5,814 nt of DNA, taken from the NCBI GenBank assembly GCA_028275195.1, contig JAPWVC010000081.1, positions 1 to 5,814 on the forward strand, read 5' to 3'. The stretch's first letter is position 1. Every line of letters begins with the position of its first letter. Positions 1 through 3,014 of the stretch are shown piece after piece. Position numbers and translations under genes: made by a program. The notes under the pieces are model-generated. The model saw only the letters and a program-made list of their open reading frames with translations, did no database searches and was not told the origin of the DNA. The stretch comes from Candidatus Acetothermia bacterium (GTDB lineage: Bacteria > Bipolaricaulota > Bipolaricaulia > RBG-16-55-9 > JANLFV01).

Positions 1-109
1 GGCTCGTCGGGGTAACCTTGATCGCGGGCTTCGGCCCCTCAGCCGCATAGATGCTCGGGGCGAGGAGCAGTGACCCCGCTAGGACCAGGAGCCAAACGGC
101 CCTCTTCAT
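1..109 (-). CDS. Start of an exported protein, function unknown (3' part outside window)
   Basis: Only the first 36 codons are in the window, beginning at an ATG (107-109) and still open at the left edge. They form a textbook Sec signal peptide: a basic start (MKR), a hydrophobic core rich in Leu, Val and Ala (about residues 4-17), and a signal peptidase I type end PSIYA/A with cleavage expected near residues 22-23. The mature part begins AEGPKPAIKVTPTS, a Pro/Thr/Lys-rich stretch typical of a linker ahead of an extracellular domain. A strong GGAGG lies 6 nt upstream of the ATG, which supports this start. The gene follows the 288-2858 gene in the same direction after 178 nt, so it may be co-transcribed or have its own leader. 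The mature product cannot be identified from what is visible. Export is well supported; function is unknown. Confidence 0.85.
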   Translation of the reverse strand, partial: MKRAVWLLVLAGSLLLAPSIYAAEGPKPAIKVTPTS

Positions 110-115
110 CTCTGC

Positions 116-120
116 CCTCC
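116..120 (-). promoter_or_regulatory. Shine-Dalgarno GGAGG for the left-edge gene
   Basis: Read on the minus strand the sequence is GGAGGGCAGAGATG: a perfect GGAGG with a 6-nt spacer before the ATG at 109. It directly abuts a 6-bp GC hairpin (121-136), so folding of that hairpin could change ribosome access. Confidence 0.85.
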
Positions 121-201
121 GCCCCCTCGTGGGGGCGCTCCTTAACCTCCCTCCTGTGGGGCTAATATGCGCTCTTCCAGACTAAGAGAGGAAGCGCCCC
201 C
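121..201 (-). promoter_or_regulatory. Candidate structured 5' leader with competing hairpins
   Basis: Three GC-rich segments lie upstream of the left-edge gene. In transcript order they are A (201-193, GGGGGCGCT), B (139-131, AGCGCCCCC) and C (126-121, GGGGGC). B can pair perfectly with A (9 bp) or with C (6 bp and a 4-nt loop), but not with both. A can also fold locally with 178-169 (CTTCC/GGAAG plus GCG/CGC with a 2-nt bulge). C touches the Shine-Dalgarno sequence. This is the layout of an attenuator or a translational switch. No U-run follows the B:C hairpin, so termination is unlikely and control of translation is the more likely role if there is any. The complementarity is seen directly; the regulatory role is inference, and GC-rich DNA produces such repeats by chance. 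Confidence 0.4.
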
Positions 202-221
202 TGTCTGTAACCTGGATCACT

Positions 222-272
222 TCAGCCCGACTATTTCACGGCCGGCTCATGGGGAGCGAGTAGCCGGGCTGA
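222..272 (-). other. Inverted repeat downstream of the middle gene
   Basis: The segments 222-229 (tcagcccg) and 265-272 (cgggctga) are perfect 8-bp complements separated by 35 nt. They lie just after the stop codon at 288-290. The structure could protect the mRNA 3' end or mark a transcript end. It has a long loop and no T-run on the minus strand, so it is not a standard intrinsic terminator. Confidence 0.25.
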
Positions 273-287
273 GCTAAAGCGCCGGGC

Positions 288-2858
288 TCATTTCAGCACG
301 AGGAGCTTCTTCGCGCCGCTCGTGGTGCTCCTCCCCTCCAGGTCTGTGACGGTCACGACATACAAGTATATGCCGTTCGCCAGGACTCGGCCGCGGCTGT
401 CGAGGAGGTTCCACTCCAGCGTGCTCCCGGCCAGGGGGCCGGAGTCGAAGACCCTCGCCCCAGCGAGATTGAAGACTTGGAGCCTCATCCCGGAAATGCC
501 CGTCCCCTGGACCTCAAAGCGGATCCGGCCCGAGGCCTTCCGGGCCACGAGGACCTCGGTAAGCCTGAGGGTGCCGGTGCTGCAGCTATAATTGATCCTG
601 GCCTGGAGGTCGCGGCCTGCGCCGTCGCGCAGGAGGTCGAACTCCAGCCGGATTGACTCGCCTTGCCCCTGGAGATCGAGCTTCAAGATCGCCCCGCCGC
701 TCGGGGAGCCGTCGATCAGGCTGGCCACGAACCGGACCCGGCCCAGCTCATTGTCGATCGAGGAGGCTAAGACCTTATAGCCGCTGAGCCCGCTGATCCC
801 CTCCACTTGCATGGCCCGAGGGTCGAAGGTGACCGTCCCTTGGATGTCGATCGGTATAGCGCCGCTAGCACTGATCACCATCTCCTGGCCGGAGACGGTG
901 GCCGTTAGCTCCGCTTCGGCTCTCCTGTTGCCGAGGCCGAGGAACCGAGCTAGGCCCGCGAGCCAGCTCGGCTTAGGATCTCTTGCTAGGGCGATGATCC
1001 CCGCGGGATCGAGCTGGCGGAACCCAGCCGCGGCCTGGGCGATGTAGCGGACATCGGTCACATCGATCGCCCCGAAGGGTGGGGCCACATCGGCCGCTTC
1101 GCGTTGCTCTGTGGTAAGGGTCTCCAGCCCCAGGATCGCCCGGGCCACGAGCCTTGCATCGCTCGCCGTCACGACGCTATCACCATCGACATCGCCCTTG
1201 AGGAGCTTGATCTTGACCCTCCCCGGGACGATATCAGGGACGAGCTCCTTCCCCGCGGCGTCCTTGAAGGCATCGACCATCTCCACTCCGGTCTCATCTT
1301 CAATGACGAGTTCAGTCTCCGTCCCCGGCTCGACCCCCTCGACGGGCTTGATCAAGAGCTCGACCACCGGCCCCTCGTTGATCGCCTCCCTTCCGGGCTT
1401 GAGCGAGGCCACAAAGTGCACCAGCCCCGGTGTGGCCAGGTCGTAGGACTCCACCTGATATGGCCCGACGCCCTTGACCTTGATTACCTCCAGGACCTCG
1501 GGGTCATAGACGAGCGCCCCCTCCGGGCCGAGCTGGAACTCCCCCAGCCCCGGTTCGGGGACATACCGGACTGCAATGTAGATGGTCCCCTGCTCGAGGG
1601 ACTTCAGCTCCACGCGGGAGGTTACCTTCTCGCAGGGCTTGCCGGCCTGAGGGGGCTCGCAGGCCCCGATGAAGATCGTCGGTGGCGGGACGGAGATGGT
1701 CAGCGGGTTGGCCGCGACCACTGGCATCGGGGTCTCGATCCCCGAGCTCATCTCCGCCTCCGGCTTGGGCGGATCATCTTTTGCGACGACCTGGACCCCG
1801 ACTTGGAGGGTATCCCCATCGGCGAACCCGACGGGGGCGAGCTGGGCGACGACATACAAGCGTTCCTCAGATCTATCGGCCACGCGGACGAGTCGCCTAC
1901 CGCTGTTGTGGAAGGTCACCCCGGCCTCGAGGTTGGGGTTATTGATCACCCCGAGGAGCTCATCCTCCACCTGGAATCCTGGGGGTGTGGCGGCCTTCTC
2001 CCTGTAAAGGAAGAGCTTGAGGACCCTCGAGGTATCGGCGGTCCCGGCGAACTTCTTCACGGTGATGTTCCGGACCAGGGTAGGATAGCCGTCGCTATCG
2101 GCATCCCCGGTCGGCCCGGGGTCGGCGATCGTGAATTGCTGCAGCACCACCAGATCCCCGGGGGTGGCGGTCATCGCCGGGGTCTCCTCGATGATGTCGG
2201 CCTCGGGGTCACCGTGAGTTGAGGTGATCTTTAAGAAGAAGTAGGCCGGGTTCCCCGCCCCGCGCAGGACCGGCGGGAAGGCCGCAGGGTCGAACCCGGA
2301 GCTGATCGTCGGCCCACCAATCAGGCTGTCCCCCGCGGTCAGGTCGAAGCTCGTCCGCAGCGTGGCTCCGTCAGGGGCATCGTTAGCGAAATCCGCGACG
2401 ACGAAGAATATGGCCCCATCCTTAACATCATCCTCGACTCTGGTGAGGAGCGAGCCGCTCTTCCCGAAGGTCACGCCGCTGACTAGGTTGGGGTTCGAGA
2501 CCTCGCCTAGGAGGAAATCCTGGTCCGGCTCGAACCGCTCGCTCCCCGAGTCTAGGTATAGGCGGATCTTCCGGATGAAGCGGTCCTCGAGGGTCGAGCC
2601 CTCGACCTTCTTGATGGTGATCGTCTCGATCGCCGTATCGAAATTATCGTGGAGCCGATCGCCCCGATCCCCAGGATCATCGACCTTCACCGCTTGGACT
2701 AGGACGCTATTCTGGCCCGGCAGGGCCCAGAGCGGAGCCTCTAACCCGGCATCGGAGGTTATGTCCACTACATCTGTCTCATCGTCTCCCGAGGTCGCAC
2801 CGAGCCCGAGCACCGAGGCCACTAACAGTAGGATCAATGCTATCAAGACAGTCTTCAC
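288..2858 (-). CDS. Secreted modular protein: two unknown repeats, cohesin-like, dockerin, cohesin-like, FlgD-like tail
   Basis: The best start is GTG at 2858 (856 residues). It has GGAGGAGG upstream with a 7-nt spacer and gives a classic signal peptide beginning MKTVLIALILLLVASVLG. An ATG at 2876 would add MGGGSA, which is simply the translated Shine-Dalgarno region. Counting from that ATG, the layout is: signal peptide 7-27; two tandem copies of an unrecognised module about 47-400 sharing NPNL..GVTF..SG..L.RV; a short Cys loop (C406, C415); a cohesin-like beta domain about 419-556; a type I dockerin about 558-622 with a good first calcium loop (D562, D564, D566, T570, D573) and a degenerate second one (D596, D605, D608); a second cohesin-like domain about 655-770; and a FlgD-like Ig tail about 774-862 ending KKLLVLK. 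No catalytic motif is seen. The last about 210 residues are homologous to the end of the 3015-5814 protein. A role in extracellular scaffolding or adhesion is inferred. Domain names come from recognised motifs, not from a database search. Confidence 0.9.
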   Translation of the reverse strand: MKTVLIALILLLVASVLGLGATSGDDETDVVDITSDAGLEAPLWALPGQNSVLVQAVKVDDPGDRGDRLHDNFDTAIETITIKKVEGSTLEDRFIRKIRLYLDSGSERFEPDQDFLLGEVSNPNLVSGVTFGKSGSLLTRVEDDVKDGAIFFVVADFANDAPDGATLRTSFDLTAGDSLIGGPTISSGFDPAAFPPVLRGAGNPAYFFLKITSTHGDPEADIIEETPAMTATPGDLVVLQQFTIADPGPTGDADSDGYPTLVRNITVKKFAGTADTSRVLKLFLYREKAATPPGFQVEDELLGVINNPNLEAGVTFHNSGRRLVRVADRSEERLYVVAQLAPVGFADGDTLQVGVQVVAKDDPPKPEAEMSSGIETPMPVVAANPLTISVPPPTIFIGACEPPQAGKPCEKVTSRVELKSLEQGTIYIAVRYVPEPGLGEFQLGPEGALVYDPEVLEVIKVKGVGPYQVESYDLATPGLVHFVASLKPGREAINEGPVVELLIKPVEGVEPGTETELVIEDETGVEMVDAFKDAAGKELVPDIVPGRVKIKLLKGDVDGDSVVTASDARLVARAILGLETLTTEQREAADVAPPFGAIDVTDVRYIAQAAAGFRQLDPAGIIALARDPKPSWLAGLARFLGLGNRRAEAELTATVSGQEMVISASGAIPIDIQGTVTFDPRAMQVEGISGLSGYKVLASSIDNELGRVRFVASLIDGSPSGGAILKLDLQGQGESIRLEFDLLRDGAGRDLQARINYSCSTGTLRLTEVLVARKASGRIRFEVQGTGISGMRLQVFNLAGARVFDSGPLAGSTLEWNLLDSRGRVLANGIYLYVVTVTDLEGRSTTSGAKKLLVLK
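291..557 (-). other. FlgD-like Ig / sorting-type C-terminal domain of the middle gene
   Basis: The encoded end (about residues 774-862) has the FlgD-Ig-like order of strands: LQVFNLAGARVF, then W.LLDSRGRVLANGIYLY, VVTV, and finally KKLLVLK at the stop. It matches the end of the right-hand gene. In Bacteroidetes the T9SS type A sorting domain has the same order and also ends in a Lys-containing beta strand. Whether it acts as a sorting signal here is not shown. Confidence 0.65.
567..914 (-). other. Cohesin-like domain 2 of the middle gene
   Basis: The encoded stretch (about residues 655-770) contains GTVTFDPRAMQVEGI, then GYKVLASSIDNELGRVRFVASL. It aligns directly with the domain at 3321-3716 of the right-hand gene (ALTFDPHIIQVKGL, then YQVLASKIDNARGEVRFVLL). 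Confidence 0.65.
1011..1205 (-). other. Type I dockerin of the middle gene
   Basis: The first half is a canonical dockerin EF-hand-like loop and helix, KGDVDGDSVVTASDARL followed by VARAILGL. The second half reads AADVAPPFGAIDVTDVRYIA: the helix and the terminal Asp are kept, but the usual N/D-G-D-G ligands of the loop are replaced by APPFGA. At least one calcium site should be functional. Confidence 0.8.
1209..1622 (-). other. Cohesin-like domain 1 of the middle gene
   Basis: The encoded stretch (about residues 419-556) has the cohesin pattern of a beta-strand sandwich with GALVYDPEVLEV followed by VGPYQV and a VHFVASL strand. The (Y/F)DP core and the 'G.Y.V....D...G.V.FV..L' order recur in the other two cohesin-like domains of the window. 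It lies immediately before the dockerin. Confidence 0.6.
1677..2738 (-). repeat. Tandem duplicated module of unknown family inside the middle gene
   Basis: Two copies of roughly 170-180 residues follow each other. The clearest cores are at 2343-2627 (copy 1) and 1788-2078 (copy 2). Both contain the order I(T)(I/V)KK, then a basic stretch leading into LxL(F/Y) strands, then LLG.(V/I).NPNL..GVTF..SG..L.RV.D, then a VVA strand and a DG.TL strand, and finally SSG(F/I) followed by a Pro-rich linker. The pattern of short beta strands separated by Asp/Gly/Pro turns suggests an extracellular beta-sandwich. The copies are clearly related in protein but have diverged in DNA, so the duplication is old. 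Confidence 0.75.
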
Positions 2859-2920
2859 CGCCGATCCTCCTCCCATCTTTCAAGCCTCAATAAGCCAGCT
2901 CTTGCCTTCCAGGGCGACAT
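2855..2920 (-). CDS. Possible 21-codon leader ORF overlapping the GTG start
   Basis: An ATG at 2920, preceded by AGGA at a 7-nt spacing, opens a 21-codon frame starting MSPWKARAGLLRLERW. It ends at a TGA (2857-2855) that overlaps the GTG start of the middle gene as GTGA. Such an overlap could couple translation. The peptide has no recognised similarity, and an ORF this short is easily random. If the nearby TAAAAT is a -10 box, transcription would start at or after this ATG and it would not be translated. Confidence 0.2.
   Translation of the reverse strand: MSPWKARAGLLRLERWEEDRR
2866..2873 (-). promoter_or_regulatory. Shine-Dalgarno GGAGGAGG that decides the GTG start
   Basis: The minus strand reads GGAGGAGGATCGGCGGTG. 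The distal GGAGG (2866-2870) is 7 nt from the GTG at 2858. The ATG at 2876 has only a weak GAGG about 8 nt upstream, so the GTG is preferred. Confidence 0.8.
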
Positions 2921-2921
2921 G

Positions 2922-2954
2922 ATTTTATCCTGCTCGAGAGCGGTTGTATGTCAT
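2922..2954 (-). promoter_or_regulatory. Weak sigma70-type promoter candidate for the middle gene
   Basis: On the minus strand ATGACA (2954-2949) is a 5/6 match to the -35 consensus and TAAAAT (2927-2922) a 5/6 match to the -10 consensus. The 21-nt spacer is too long for a good promoter. This is the only AT-rich patch in the 2859-3014 gap, so it is the best candidate for a start of transcription there. The gene may instead be read from the promoter of the upstream gene. Confidence 0.25.
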
Positions 2955-3014
2955 AGGAATCACATCACTGCGGGCTCGGAAGAGCGTCACTGAGGGCGGA
3001 AGCCGGCTGACCCC

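Noticed and set aside
264..276. tRNA-like A-box (TAGCTCAGCCCGG on the minus strand)
   Set aside because: No matching D-stem partner, no T-loop GTTCRA sequence and no acceptor stem can be formed at the right distances.
263..288. Direct repeat gccgggct (263-270 and 281-288)
   Set aside because: It is only 8 bp in GC-rich DNA and overlaps the stop codon of the middle gene. There is no sign of an attachment site or insertion boundary.
1104..2222. Plus-strand ORF of 372 codons
   Set aside because: It is antisense to the middle gene, whose signal peptide, domain order and ribosome binding site are convincing. The antisense product is low-complexity (rich in Gly, Leu, Asp, Arg), as expected from a GC-rich shadow frame.
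2877..3014. Intrinsic terminator after the right-hand gene
   Set aside because: There is a small palindrome (AGCCGGCT, 3001-3008) but no extended stem followed by a T-run on the minus strand. Termination here, if any, would be factor-dependent.
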